Part shown: positions 1 to 8,996 of the stretch, in pieces | Layout of the letters: each line of letters begins with the position of its first letter | Position numbering within the stretch: the first letter of the stretch is position 1 | Assembly: GCA_050331095.1 (NCBI GenBank) | Contig: JBHJHE010000054.1 | Location: forward strand, 1 to 32,542 | Direction: 5' to 3' | DNA length: 32,542 nt | DNA from: MED-G105 sp050331095 | GTDB lineage: Bacteria; Pseudomonadota; Alphaproteobacteria; Caulobacterales; Parvularculaceae | The notes under the pieces: generated by a model | Told to the model about the DNA's origin: nothing | Databases searched by the model: none | The model's input: the letters and a program-made list of their open reading frames with translations, nothing else | Translations under genes and position numbers: made by a program

Positions 1-2039
1 CGACGGACGCCTGGCGCCCCGCGCCCAAGACCGACGCGGCGGCCACCGCCGCGTCCAACGCGCGGCGCGACAAGACCGCCGCGCGCGCGCCGGGCCGCTG
101 GCGGCGGCGCGCCGGGCTTGCGACGCGGCTCGCCGGCCACGCCTTCGCCCTTGGCAGCGTCGCGGCGGGCCTCGTCGTCTACGCCGCGCTTTTCGTCATC
201 GCCCCCGACACGCCGGAGACGCGCGACCTCTGGTCGATCAACCGCACGCCGGCGATCGTCGTCCTCGACCGCCATGGCGAGGAGCTGGCCGTCCGCGGCG
301 CGCGCTACGGCGAGGCGGTGGGCGTCGGAGACCTGCCGCCCTATCTCGTCGAGGCCTTTCTCGCCACGGAGGACCGGCGCTTTTACGAGCACCACGGCGT
401 CGACGCGCGCGGCGTCGCGCGCGCCGCGCTCGCCAACCTGCGCTCGAACGGCATCGCGGAGGGCGGCTCGACCATCACCCAGCAGCTCGCGAAGAACCTT
501 TTTCTGTCGCCGGAGCAAAGCTACATCCGCAAGGCGCGCGAGGCGCTTCTCGCCCTGTGGCTCGAAGGCCGTTTTGACAAGGACGAAATTCTCTCCGTCT
601 ACCTCAACCGGATCTATATGGGCGCGGGCGCGTTCGGCGTCGAAGGCGCGGCGCGGACCTATTTCAACAAGTCCGCGCGCGACGTGACGCTCGCCGAGGC
701 CGCGCTTCTCGCCGGCCTGCCCCAGGCGCCCTCGGCCCTCGCGCCCACGAACAATCCGGACGCGGCGCGCCGGCGCGCGGGCGAGGTCATCGACAATCTC
801 CTGGAGACGGGCGCGATCGATCTTGAGGCGGCGGCGGCCGCGCGCGACGAAGACGTGACGATCGCCGATCCGGACGCGGACGCGGCCTTCGGCTACTTCT
901 TCGACTATGTCGCCGAACAGGCCCAGCGCCTCGCCGGCGCCGACGCCGCCGACCTCGTCGTCCAGACGACGCTCGACCCCGAGCTCCAACGCGCCGCGGC
1001 CGCCGCCGTCGCCAACGCGCTCGACGAGAAGGCGGGCGACCTCGGCGCGCGCCAGGGCGCGCTCATCGCCTTCGACAATGAGGACGGGGCCCTGCGCGCC
1101 ATGGTCGGCGGCAAGTCCTACCTTGAAAGCCAGTTCAACCGCGCGACCCAGGCCCGCCGCCAGCCGGGCTCGGCTTTCAAGCCGGTCGTCTTCGCCGCCG
1201 CCTTCGAGAACGATTACGAGCCGACCTCCCGCGTCGTCGACCAGCCGCTCGACATCGCCGGCTGGCGGCCGCGCAACTACAACAACCGCTTCGACGGGCC
1301 GGTGCGCCTCACCGAAGCGATGGCCCAATCGATCAACACCGTCGCGGTGCAGATCTCCGAGGACGTGGGGCGCGACAAGGTCATCGAGATGGCGCGACGG
1401 CTCGGTCTGTCATCAGACATTCCGCAGGCGGAGGCGGGCATCGCCCTCGGCGCTTTCGATGCGACGCTGGAAGATCTCACCGCCGCCTACCTGCCCTTCG
1501 CCCGGGGCGGACGCGCGGCCCGCCCCTACGCCATCGCCCGCATCGAGGACGGGCTCGGCGGCGTCGTCTACGAGCGCGCGCGCGCGAGCGAGGAGAACGT
1601 CGTTTCGAGCCGCGTCGCCCGCCAGGTGACCCACTCGCTCTATCAGGTCGTGATCAGCGGCACGGGCCGATCGGCGCGCCTCGGCGGGCGGCCGGCCGTC
1701 GGCAAAACGGGCACCACGAACGACTGGCGCGACGCCTGGTTCATCGGGTACACGAACCAGTTGGCCGCCGGGGTCTGGGTCGGCGACGACGCCTACAAAC
1801 CCATGAAGGAAGTGACCGGCGGGGCCCTGCCCGCCGAGATCTGGCGCGCCTTCATGGCCAACGCCCATGAGGGCGTCGCCGTCGCCGCGCTCCCCGGCGC
1901 CTACGCCGCCAAACGCGACGCCGACGCGGTTGAAGTCGCGCGCTTTTACGCCGACGCGGCGCGCGGCTTCCGGGACGTGCGCCGCGACGGGCGCGCCAAG
2001 CGCCATTATCGCCGGGCGGAACGCGGCTCCTTCCGCTAG
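1..2039 (+). CDS. Class A penicillin-binding protein (PBP1A type), 5' end outside window
   Basis: This is a bifunctional peptidoglycan synthase that polymerises glycan strands (GT51) and cross-links them (transpeptidase) on the outer face of the inner membrane. The frame is open from base 3 to the TAG at 2037-2039, 678 codons, so the start lies upstream. A basic cytoplasmic stretch precedes one membrane helix (window residues about 48-66). The GT51 domain follows, with the EDRRFYEHHG motif (Glu at window residue 123) and GGSTITQQLAKN. The transpeptidase domain shows the SxxK motif in QPGSAFKPV (Ser390, Lys393), an SxN motif in QSINTVA, and KTGTT (Lys568). All catalytic motifs are intact. A GTG at 318 is not the true start because the membrane anchor and the start of the GT domain lie before it. 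Family assignment is firm; the exact paralogue name is not. Confidence 0.95.
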   Translation, partial: TDAWRPAPKTDAAATAASNARRDKTAARAPGRWRRRAGLATRLAGHAFALGSVAAGLVVYAALFVIAPDTPETRDLWSINRTPAIVVLDRHGEELAVRGARYGEAVGVGDLPPYLVEAFLATEDRRFYEHHGVDARGVARAALANLRSNGIAEGGSTITQQLAKNLFLSPEQSYIRKAREALLALWLEGRFDKDEILSVYLNRIYMGAGAFGVEGAARTYFNKSARDVTLAEAALLAGLPQAPSALAPTNNPDAARRRAGEVIDNLLETGAIDLEAAAAARDEDVTIADPDADAAFGYFFDYVAEQAQRLAGADAADLVVQTTLDPELQRAAAAAVANALDEKAGDLGARQGALIAFDNEDGALRAMVGGKSYLESQFNRATQARRQPGSAFKPVVFAAAFENDYEPTSRVVDQPLDIAGWRPRNYNNRFDGPVRLTEAMAQSINTVAVQISEDVGRDKVIEMARRLGLSSDIPQAEAGIALGAFDATLEDLTAAYLPFARGGRAARPYAIARIEDGLGGVVYERARASEENVVSSRVARQVTHSLYQVVISGTGRSARLGGRPAVGKTGTTNDWRDAWFIGYTNQLAAGVWVGDDAYKPMKEVTGGALPAEIWRAFMANAHEGVAVAALPGAYAAKRDADAVEVARFYADAARGFRDVRRDGRAKRHYRRAERGSFR

Positions 2040-2065
2040 CGGCGCGTTTCGCTACTAATGGCGGG

Positions 2066-2590
2066 ATGAAAGAACTTCTTCTCCTGCGCCACGCCAAGTC
2101 GGACTGGACCGACGAGGGCTTCGCCGATCCCGACCGCCCGCTCAACGCCCGCGGGCGCGAGGCGGCGGTCGCCGTCGGCGCGCGCCTCGCCGCCGACGGG
2201 CTTCTCCCCGACCGGATCCTGTGCTCCTCGGCGATCCGCACGCGGCAGACCCTCGCGCTCCTCTGGCCGTACGCGCCGGCGCGCGCCCCGACGGAGATCT
2301 CCCCGGCGCTTTATCTCGCGAGCCCCGAGGCGATGATCGCCTTCGTCGCGGCGGAGGGCGGCGCGGCGGCGCGCGTCCTCGTCATCGCGCACAATCCGGG
2401 TCTCGAAGAGCTCGCCCGCTCCCTTGCGGACCCCGTCGCGTCGAACGCGGCCGATCTCCATCGCATGACGGCGAAGTACCCGACCGCCGCCCTCGCCCGC
2501 TTTTCGCTCGACATCGACAGGTGGGAGGACGCGGCGCGCATGGCCGGGCGGGCCCGCCTCCTCTCGTTCCGCCGGCCCGACGACGCCTGA
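2066..2590 (+). CDS. SixA-like histidine phosphatase
   Basis: This is a 174-aa member of the histidine (phosphoglycerate-mutase-like) phosphatase superfamily. The N-terminal LLRHAKSDW motif supplies the phospho-accepting His9 and Arg8. Arg58 in SSAIRTRQT and His109 in VLVIAHNPGLEE complete the expected active site. The RHAK variant and the short length match SixA, which removes phosphate from phosphohistidine in signalling or PTS-type proteins. The substrate here is unknown. The gene starts 26 nt after the PBP stop, preceded by a GGCGGG stretch, so it may be co-transcribed with the PBP. Nothing looks broken. Confidence 0.9.
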   Translation: MKELLLLRHAKSDWTDEGFADPDRPLNARGREAAVAVGARLAADGLLPDRILCSSAIRTRQTLALLWPYAPARAPTEISPALYLASPEAMIAFVAAEGGAAARVLVIAHNPGLEELARSLADPVASNAADLHRMTAKYPTAALARFSLDIDRWEDAARMAGRARLLSFRRPDDA

Positions 2591-2678
2591 CTGGCGGCTA
2601 ACGGGCGGCGCGTCGCCCTTGCGGCGGGGGCCCAGACGGTTTCTGTTGCGAGCGCAGCCGACCGGATCCCAACGCCCC

Positions 2679-5423
2679 ATGCGCCTTCCCGCCTTTCTTC
2701 TCGCCGCCTTCAGCTTTTTCGCCCTGACGCTAGCCGCGCCGACGCAAGCCGCGGCCGCGGACGACGCGCCGGAGACCGTCGCCTCCGACTTTTGGCCCGG
2801 CGTCCGGTACGACGCCGGGACGCCGACCCTGCGCGAGGTCGTCGGCCACGCCCCCGGCGAGCGGATCACGAGCCCGGAAGACGCCATCCGCTATTTGCGC
2901 GCCCTCGCCGACCATGCGCGCGACCGCGTGCGGATCTATCCCTACGCGCGCACCTGGCAGGGCCGCGAACTCGTTTACGCCGTCATCGGATCGGCCGAAG
3001 CGATCGCGAATCTCAACGCCCAGAAAACCGGCATGGCGGCCCTCGCCGACCCGCGAAAGACGCCGCAGGCGCGTGCGGACGAACTCGTCGCCGATCTCAG
3101 GGCGCCGGCCTGGATCGCCTATAGCGTCCACGGCAACGAGATCTCCCCGACCGACGCCGGGCTTCTTACCGCCTACCACCTGCTCGCGGCGCGCGGCGAC
3201 CCGCTCGTCGACAAGATTCTGGCGAACACGGTCTTTTTCATCGACCCCGTTCAGAACCCGGACGGCAGGGCGCGCTTCCTGCACCATTTCAACGAGGCGC
3301 TGGGACTCGAGCCGTCGGGCTCGCGCATCGCCGCGGAGCGCAACGAGCCCTGGCCCACGGGGCGCATGAACCATTACCTTTTCGACATGAACCGCGACTG
3401 GTTCGTCCAGTCCCAGCCGGAAACCCTCGGCCGCGTGCGCAGCTATCTCGAATGGCGGCCCGTCGTCTTCGTCGACGCCCACGAGATGGGAACGGACCAG
3501 GAATACTTTTTCGCGCCGGGCTCGCCGCCCTTCAACCCGAACTTCGGGGCCGGGCACCGCGACAAGCTCATGCTCTACGGGCGCAACAACGCCAAGCGCT
3601 TCGACGAGTTAGGCTTCAACTACTTCACACGCGAGATTTTCGACGAGTTCTTCCCCGGCTACGGATCGAGCTGGCCGGCGTTCACCGGGGCGATACCGAT
3701 GGTCTACGAACAATCCTCCGCCCGGGGCCTGCGCGCGGAGCGCACCAACGGTTCGCGCTACGCCTATCTCGACACGGTGATGCGCCATTTCGTGGCGTCG
3801 ATGGCGACGCTTGAGACGACGGCGGACAATCGCGAAAGCCTGCTGCGCAGATACTACGAGTTCGCGAAAACCGCCGTCGAGGAAGGCAAGAGCGAAAAGA
3901 CGCGGAGCTTTATCATTCCGGCGACGGACGACCGCGCCGGCGCCCGGGCCATGGCCGCGATCCTCGCGCGCCAGGGCGTGGAGGTCGCCGAGGCGACGGC
4001 GGCGTTCGCCGCCTGCGGCGAAGACTACAAGGCCGGCGCTTTCGTCGTCGACCTCGCCCAGCCGGCGAAGCGCCTCGCGCGCACGCTCCTCGACGCCGAC
4101 AACGAGATGGACGCGGCGTTCATCAAGGAACAGGAGCGGCTGCGGGAAAAGGACCTGCCGAACGAGATCTACGACGTCACCGCCTGGTCGCTGCCCGCGA
4201 CCTTCGGCGTCGCCACCCACGCCTGCGGCGCAAACGTCGACACAAGCGCCGGGTTCTCGGCCTTTAACGGGCCCGCCGTCGCGCCGGGCCGCATCGCAGG
4301 GCCCGGCGCCGCCGTCGCCTACGTCGTCGACTGGGGCGAGCGGCCCGCCGTGCGGCTCCTCTCCGGGGCGCTGCGCGACGGTCTCAACGTTCTTTCGAGC
4401 GACAAGGCCTTCACGCTCGACGGGCGCGACTACGCCGCGGGAACGCTCGTCTTCCGCGCCGCGACGAACCCGGACGATCTGCGCGCGCGCCTCGGCGCCC
4501 TCGCTCTTGAGACGGGCGCGGAGGTTATCGGCGTCGCGTCAAGCTGGGTGACCGAGGGCCCGAATTTCGGCTCGTTCAACATGCCCCGCGTGCCGGCCCC
4601 GAACGTCGCCATCGCCTGGGGCTCGCCGACGAACCCTTACTTCGCCGGCAACACCAAGTTCGTGATCGAGCGCCAGCTCGGCTATCCGGTCGCCGCCGTG
4701 CGCGGCGAGGACCTACTCGACAAGGGCCTCGACCAGTTCGACGTCCTCATCCTGCCCGGCGAAGCGCCCTTCTTCGGCGACGCCTACGCCGGCAAGCTCG
4801 GGCCTGCGGGCGCGGCGCGCCTCAAGCGCTGGGTGGAGGCCGGGGGCTCGCTCGTCGCCATCGCCGGCGCAGTGCGCTGGCTCGCCGACCCCGCGAACGA
4901 AATGCTCTCCATACGGCGCGAAGACGCTTACCGCGAAAAGCCGATCGACGCCGGAGACGAAGACGAGGACGCGCCGGCGACCGTCCCCGGCGCGATCCTC
5001 AAAACGGCGGGCGAGGCGCGCGCCGCGATCGCGCCCGACCGCGCAGCGCCGGACGGCGCGTCAGGGGTTCTCGCCCGCGCCGTCGTCGACCCGGACCATT
5101 GGCTCGGCGCCGGCCTCAAACCGACGGTGATCGCGCCGCTCGCGGGAGCGGACATCTATACGCCCGTCAAGCTCGACCGCGGCGCGAACGTCGTGCGGTT
5201 CGCCGGGCCGCAAGAGCTTGTCGCCGCCGGTTATCTGTGGGCGGAGACGAAGGCGCAGTTCGCCCACAAGCCGTTCGTGGTCGCCGAACCCATGGGCGAC
5301 GGCATGATCATCGCCTTCACCCAGAGCCCGACCTTCCGCGCCCATTTCGACGGGCTCCACGTTCTCGTCGCCAACGCCGTTCTGCGCGCCCCGGCGCATT
5401 CGGGCAAGCTGCGCGGCCGATAA
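2679..5423 (+). CDS. Exported M14-family zinc metallopeptidase with C-terminal GATase-like domain
   Basis: This is a 914-aa exported protein. The ATG at 2679 was chosen because it begins a clear signal peptide (MRLPAFLLAAFSFFALTLAA, then an AxA site). A TTG at 2619 would add 20 residues in front of it. The N-terminal half carries zinc-carboxypeptidase motifs: HGNE (His151, Glu154), FIDPVQNPDGR, FDMNRDW, and DAHEMG (His268) as the probable third zinc ligand. VYEQ (Glu344) could be the catalytic glutamate; that is inference. Residues about 668-735 resemble a class I glutamine-amidotransferase/DJ-1-like fold (FDVLILPGE, then LKRWVEAGGSLVAIAGA). Proteins of this size in M14 are generally periplasmic or secreted peptidases of unknown substrate. 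The gene is convergent with the next one, with a 12-nt gap. Confidence 0.88.
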   Translation: MRLPAFLLAAFSFFALTLAAPTQAAAADDAPETVASDFWPGVRYDAGTPTLREVVGHAPGERITSPEDAIRYLRALADHARDRVRIYPYARTWQGRELVYAVIGSAEAIANLNAQKTGMAALADPRKTPQARADELVADLRAPAWIAYSVHGNEISPTDAGLLTAYHLLAARGDPLVDKILANTVFFIDPVQNPDGRARFLHHFNEALGLEPSGSRIAAERNEPWPTGRMNHYLFDMNRDWFVQSQPETLGRVRSYLEWRPVVFVDAHEMGTDQEYFFAPGSPPFNPNFGAGHRDKLMLYGRNNAKRFDELGFNYFTREIFDEFFPGYGSSWPAFTGAIPMVYEQSSARGLRAERTNGSRYAYLDTVMRHFVASMATLETTADNRESLLRRYYEFAKTAVEEGKSEKTRSFIIPATDDRAGARAMAAILARQGVEVAEATAAFAACGEDYKAGAFVVDLAQPAKRLARTLLDADNEMDAAFIKEQERLREKDLPNEIYDVTAWSLPATFGVATHACGANVDTSAGFSAFNGPAVAPGRIAGPGAAVAYVVDWGERPAVRLLSGALRDGLNVLSSDKAFTLDGRDYAAGTLVFRAATNPDDLRARLGALALETGAEVIGVASSWVTEGPNFGSFNMPRVPAPNVAIAWGSPTNPYFAGNTKFVIERQLGYPVAAVRGEDLLDKGLDQFDVLILPGEAPFFGDAYAGKLGPAGAARLKRWVEAGGSLVAIAGAVRWLADPANEMLSIRREDAYREKPIDAGDEDEDAPATVPGAILKTAGEARAAIAPDRAAPDGASGVLARAVVDPDHWLGAGLKPTVIAPLAGADIYTPVKLDRGANVVRFAGPQELVAAGYLWAETKAQFAHKPFVVAEPMGDGMIIAFTQSPTFRAHFDGLHVLVANAVLRAPAHSGKLRGR

Positions 5424-5435
5424 GGCTGAACGACG

Positions 5436-6332
5436 CTACGGCATCGGCGCGCCGCGGAACGCCTCGACGAGATCGTACCAGTCCCGCGGCGCAAGCGTCA
5501 GGTCCGTCGCCGCGGCGGCCTCGACGCTGCGCGCGGCCGTCTGGGTGCCGATGATGGGAATGACGTCGCCGCCGGCCTGAAGCGCGAAGGCGAGCGCGAC
5601 CTGGGCCGGCGTCGCGCCATGGGCTTCGGCGAGACGCCCGACGGCCGCCCGCACGCGCGCGGCGCGGGCGTCGCCGGCGGGGCCCTCGCCGACGATCGCC
5701 CCGCCGCCAAGCGGCGACCAGGCGCAGAACGCCGCGCCCCGCTCCTGCGTCCAGTGCATCGTTCCGTCCGTCAGCGGATCCTGACGGAGCGCGGAAAGCT
5801 CCGACTGCAAGGCGGCGATCGGCGCCCCCAGATGCGCCTCGAGCGCGCGGATCTCCGCGACCGAATAGTTCGAGACCGCCGCATGGCCGATCTTGCCGTC
5901 GGCCATGAGGCGATCGAGGGCGCACGCCGTCTCGTCCGCCGGCGTCATTAGGTCCGGGCGGTGAACGTAATAAAGATCGACCTGCTCGACGCCGAGGCGG
6001 CGAAGCGACGCCTCGCACGCCGAAACCAGATAGTCGGCGCGCGCGTCATAGGGCGTCGGCGGGGTCACTCCGCCCTTCGTCGCCAGAACCATCCGCTCAC
6101 GAAGCGCGGGCGCCTCGCGCAGGATCTCGCCGAGGAGCGCCTCCCCGCCGCCGAACCCGCACGGCTCGCCGTAGCCGTAGACGTCGGCGGTGTCGATCAG
6201 CGTCATCCCGGCGTCGAGCGCCGTCTCGACGTTGGCGCGCGCGGTCTCTATCGGCGTCGACGAAAACCGCCAGCAGCCATAGGAGATCGCGCCGACGCGA
6301 AGCCCGGTTCGTCCGAGGGGGATCCGTTTCAT
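5436..6332 (-). CDS. Aldo/keto reductase
   Basis: This is a 298-aa NAD(P)H-dependent carbonyl reductase of the AKR superfamily, predicted to be a cytosolic (beta/alpha)8 barrel. The catalytic tetrad is complete: Asp47 and Tyr52 in IDTADVYGYG, Lys86 in LATKGG and His124 in YYVHRPD. The start MKRIPLGRTGLRVGAI is the canonical AKR N-terminus. The end (IIGTQTAARSVEAAAA) is the usual cofactor-binding C-terminal segment. The substrate cannot be deduced. The gene stands alone. Its promoter must lie in the 549-nt gap to the right, which also contains the inverted repeat at 6497-6558. Confidence 0.95.
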   Translation of the reverse strand: MKRIPLGRTGLRVGAISYGCWRFSSTPIETARANVETALDAGMTLIDTADVYGYGEPCGFGGGEALLGEILREAPALRERMVLATKGGVTPPTPYDARADYLVSACEASLRRLGVEQVDLYYVHRPDLMTPADETACALDRLMADGKIGHAAVSNYSVAEIRALEAHLGAPIAALQSELSALRQDPLTDGTMHWTQERGAAFCAWSPLGGGAIVGEGPAGDARAARVRAAVGRLAEAHGATPAQVALAFALQAGGDVIPIIGTQTAARSVEAAAATDLTLAPRDWYDLVEAFRGAPMP

Positions 6333-6881
6333 GGCGCCTCGCTAAGTTACGGTAATCGTTTCGGTCATGCTGATTGTAGCAGCCGACGTAGGAAATAGAC
6401 GTCGCTGCTTCCAAAACTTTCGGGCCTTCGCCGCAAGAAACGTGTGCGGAGCACTCGATCCCATTGTTTTCTTGATGGAATTTCTGGCGTCCGCTTTGAC
6501 GGCCTGTCAAGGATCGCCTTCGGCGACCGCGAAGCGGCTTGTCATTGACAGGCCGTCACAGTGGCGCGACAGATCCACTAATAAAACAATTGGATTAATA
6601 TGAACAGAGTCGTGAAGGCACTCTATCCGCTTGTCGCCACATGATAACTTCGTACGCGCCGGGGCCGCCTCTGCTTTCCAGCATGCGCCCGGGGCGATTC
6701 TTTTGTCGATCTTTCATCAGCGTCTCGATGGCGACGTCGACAATCGACACGAAGCGAAACGCGCCTCAATTTGGTCGTTGTGCGGTCGCCGCTCCGGCCT
6801 CGGGTCGACGTTCGCTTACACCGCCCGGCGCGAAAGGCGGGAGCGGATAGGACGTCCCGCCACCGCGCAGGCGATCCGCCG
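6333..6881. other. 549-nt intergenic region, no convincing gene
   Basis: The region lies between the AKR start and the stop of the upstream lipoprotein gene, both on the minus strand. It is clearly less GC-rich than its surroundings, for example around 6571-6602. Several open frames cross it (6367-6603 and 6631-6990 on plus, and short ones on minus), but none has a convincing start signal or recognisable protein. The main structure is the nested inverted repeat at 6497-6558. The AKR promoter should be near 6333-6400. The composition could mean remnant transferred DNA; that is inference. Confidence 0.6.
6497..6558. repeat. 14-bp perfect inverted repeat enclosing two small hairpins (cloverleaf-like)
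   Basis: TGACGGCCTGTCAA at 6497-6510 is the exact reverse complement of TTGACAGGCCGTCA at 6545-6558. Each arm is itself partly symmetric (TTGAC, five bases, GTCAA for the left one). Between the arms lie two further hairpins: TCGCC-TTC-GGCGA (6514-6526) and CCGC-GAA-GCGG (6527-6537). The whole could fold as a three-way junction in RNA or single-stranded DNA, or act as paired protein-binding sites. No T-tract follows on either strand, so it is not an ordinary terminator. Confidence 0.8.
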
Positions 6882-7625
6882 TCAAAACAGCCTTGTCGGC
6901 GCGCCTTCGGGCCGGGGCGCGACGGACCAGGCGCCGGCGGCGTCCTTGCAGGCGACGCCGTCCCACCGGTCGGTGCGGCCGCTGAGATAGACGCGCTGTT
7001 CGAACGACCGGCAGCCGCGCGGGCTCAAAGCCGGCGCGCCCGCGAGGCCGAGGCCCGCCTCGTCCTCCGTACCCGGCGCGCGGGTCATGAGGTTTTCGTG
7101 GATGTAGCCGACGACGACGCCCTCCCGCGCGACAAGCCGCCAGGGCGCGGCGGAGACGCGGGCCAGAACGTCGACGCCGTCGCCGGAGGACAGCGTGTCG
7201 AGGATGCGGTCATCCGTTGACGGACCGCCGCGCACGTTGGCGTTGCGGGTGAGCGCGTGCGGCCCGCTAGCGGGCTCCAGCGCGACGTCAAGGCGCACGC
7301 CCTCCGTCAGAACCGGCCGATCGTCCGGGTTCGGCGCGACGCCGCCGAGGCGCAAGGGGCCGGGGCGCACCCAGCCGAAGCCGTCGACGCCGCGCCATTC
7401 GAAGCGCTCGCCCGCGGCGCCCGCCTCACGCGCGGCGACGAAGACGGGCGTACGCGCCGCGCTGTCGGCCTCGCCGAGCGCGGCCCCCAGGGCGGAGCCC
7501 GCCGCGTAATTGACGGACGCCCGCGCGGCGGGGCCGTCGGAGGCGCAGCCCGCGGCCGCAAGCGCGAGCGCCGCAAGGGCGGCATTAAATTCGTATAGAA
7601 ATGGTTTTCTCCTCAACGCCGTCAC
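6882..7625 (-). CDS. Lipoprotein with SH3b domain inside a surface-antigen-like domain
   Basis: This is a predicted envelope lipoprotein of 247 aa. I place the start at GTG 7625, which has GGGGAG 7 nt upstream and gives a compact signal peptide ending in the lipobox LAAAGC (Cys27). An ATG at 7658 would add 11 residues and has no visible ribosome site. Residues about 39-87 (AAGSALGAALGEAD onward) and about 204-234 (CRSFEQRVYLSGR, then GVACKDAAGAW) resemble the two halves of the RT0821/Lpp1805-type surface antigen domain. Between them, residues about 124-181 (NANVRGGPSTDDRIL, then GYIHENL) look like a bacterial SH3 domain, which usually binds peptidoglycan peptides. A role in anchoring or sensing cell wall is inference. 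It is divergent from the DUF2336 gene. Confidence 0.82.
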   Translation of the reverse strand: MTALRRKPFLYEFNAALAALALAAAGCASDGPAARASVNYAAGSALGAALGEADSAARTPVFVAAREAGAAGERFEWRGVDGFGWVRPGPLRLGGVAPNPDDRPVLTEGVRLDVALEPASGPHALTRNANVRGGPSTDDRILDTLSSGDGVDVLARVSAAPWRLVAREGVVVGYIHENLMTRAPGTEDEAGLGLAGAPALSPRGCRSFEQRVYLSGRTDRWDGVACKDAAGAWSVAPRPEGAPTRLF

Positions 7626-7807
7626 GCCGCCGCTCCCCGCCAATGCCCGTTCGCCCATATCGATAGAGCTATCAGACCCGTCGCAACGCTTCGTAAACGC
7701 GCGTCAACAATATTCGCGCCGCGCCGCAGCTCATCCCACCCCGCTCTCGGAAGTGAAAAACTTATTAACAATTTCGCTGCATTTGTCGGTCGGAGCGGAG
7801 GCACGCG
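7626..7807. promoter_or_regulatory. Divergent promoter region between lipoprotein and DUF2336 genes
   Basis: This 182-nt gap separates two divergent starts and must carry both promoters. It is locally AT-richer near 7751-7780 (AACTTATTAACAATTTCG), a plausible promoter stretch for the rightward gene. A short inverted repeat CGATAG-AG-CTATC lies just upstream of the leftward gene, around 7660-7671. GAGCGGAG, about 8 nt before 7808, is the probable ribosome site for the DUF2336 gene. No specific sigma-factor box can be assigned with confidence. Confidence 0.4.
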
Positions 7808-8959
7808 ATGGCTGATCAATCGGGAAACGTCTCCCGGCTGAAACAACTTATCGAAGTCGCGAAAAGCGGCGCGCCCGACGGGCGCGGCGATCTCTTGCGC
7901 GAGATCACCGACGTCTTCATGGCGGCGCCGGACCGCTACACGTCCACCGAGATGCAGCATTTCGACGTGATCCTGTCGAAGGTCACCGAAAGCGTCGAGA
8001 CCGCGCTGCGCAAGGAGATCGCCGAGCGCCTCGCCGACGTGCCGAGCGCGCCGCGCAATCTCGTGCGGCAATTGGCCCTCGACGAGATCTCCGTCGCCGA
8101 ACCCGTGCTCGAACGCTCGATGGCGCTCACCGAGGAAGACCTCGTCGGCGTCGTGCGCCAGCGCACCCAGGCCCACATGCGCGCCATCGCCCGCCGGCGC
8201 GAGGTGCCCGGCGCAGTGTCGTCGGCGCTCGTGGAGCGCGGCGACAAGGAGGTGCTCGTCTCGCTGGCGGAGAACGAGGGCGCGCGCATTCCCGACGCGG
8301 CGATGGAGAAGCTCGTCGACCATTCGCGCAACATCTCCGAGCTTCAGGCGCCAATGGCGAAACGCCCGGACCTGCCGCCGCAATTGCTGACCCAGATGTA
8401 TTTCTTCGTCTCCTCGGCGTTGAAGCGCGAAATCCTGAGCCGGTCGGACGCGCTCGATCCCAAGCTCATCGACGAGGCGGTCGACGCCAACCGGGCGAAA
8501 ATCCTGTCCAAATCCGTCGCCCAGGCCCAGGCCGACGTCTCCTCGGCGCGGCAGTTCATCGAGGACCGGGTGCGCTCGAATTCGCTGAACGAATCGCTCC
8601 TCAAGACGCTGATCGAGGCGCGCAAATCGACGGAGTTCCTGCTCGGCTTCGCGCATTATGTCGGCGTCGATCCGTCGACGGGCAAGCGCATCCTCGCCGA
8701 CCGCAGCTGGGAGAGCCTCGCGATCGCTTGCCGCGCGGCGAACCTCGAACGCTCGACCTTCGCGAAGATCGTTTTTGGGCTGCAACGCAACGAAGTCGAA
8801 CAGAACAAGGCCCTGCGCATTCTCGATCTCTATCTGAAAGTGCCCCAGGAGGCCGCCGAGCGCGTGATGCGGTTCTGGCGCGTGCGCGCGGAGAGCGGGA
8901 CCGAGGCCGCCGATCGTCAGGACGCCGACGACGCCAAGAGATTGGCGACGGCGAGTTGA
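7808..8959 (+). CDS. DUF2336 domain-containing protein (copy 1)
   Basis: This is a 383-aa protein with no signal peptide or membrane segment, predicted to be almost entirely alpha-helical. The pattern of repeated helices (EAVLERSMALTEEDLVGVV-like blocks, AMEKLVDHSRNISELQAPM, QMYFFVSSALKREIL) matches the alphaproteobacterial DUF2336 family, a HEAT-like cytosolic family without established function. The start has a purine-rich site (GAGCGGAG) upstream. A second, divergent member lies at 24899-26089. Convergent with the next gene. The family call is from sequence pattern; the function is unknown. Confidence 0.85.
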   Translation: MADQSGNVSRLKQLIEVAKSGAPDGRGDLLREITDVFMAAPDRYTSTEMQHFDVILSKVTESVETALRKEIAERLADVPSAPRNLVRQLALDEISVAEPVLERSMALTEEDLVGVVRQRTQAHMRAIARRREVPGAVSSALVERGDKEVLVSLAENEGARIPDAAMEKLVDHSRNISELQAPMAKRPDLPPQLLTQMYFFVSSALKREILSRSDALDPKLIDEAVDANRAKILSKSVAQAQADVSSARQFIEDRVRSNSLNESLLKTLIEARKSTEFLLGFAHYVGVDPSTGKRILADRSWESLAIACRAANLERSTFAKIVFGLQRNEVEQNKALRILDLYLKVPQEAAERVMRFWRVRAESGTEAADRQDADDAKRLATAS

Positions 8960-8996
8960 CCGCCGTCGCCTGAAGCCCCGTTCCGCTGAGGCTTGC

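Noticed and set aside
6600..6644. 14-codon open frame starting ATG-AAC-AGA in the low-GC gap
   Set aside because: No ribosome site and no recognisable leader-peptide pattern; too short to support.
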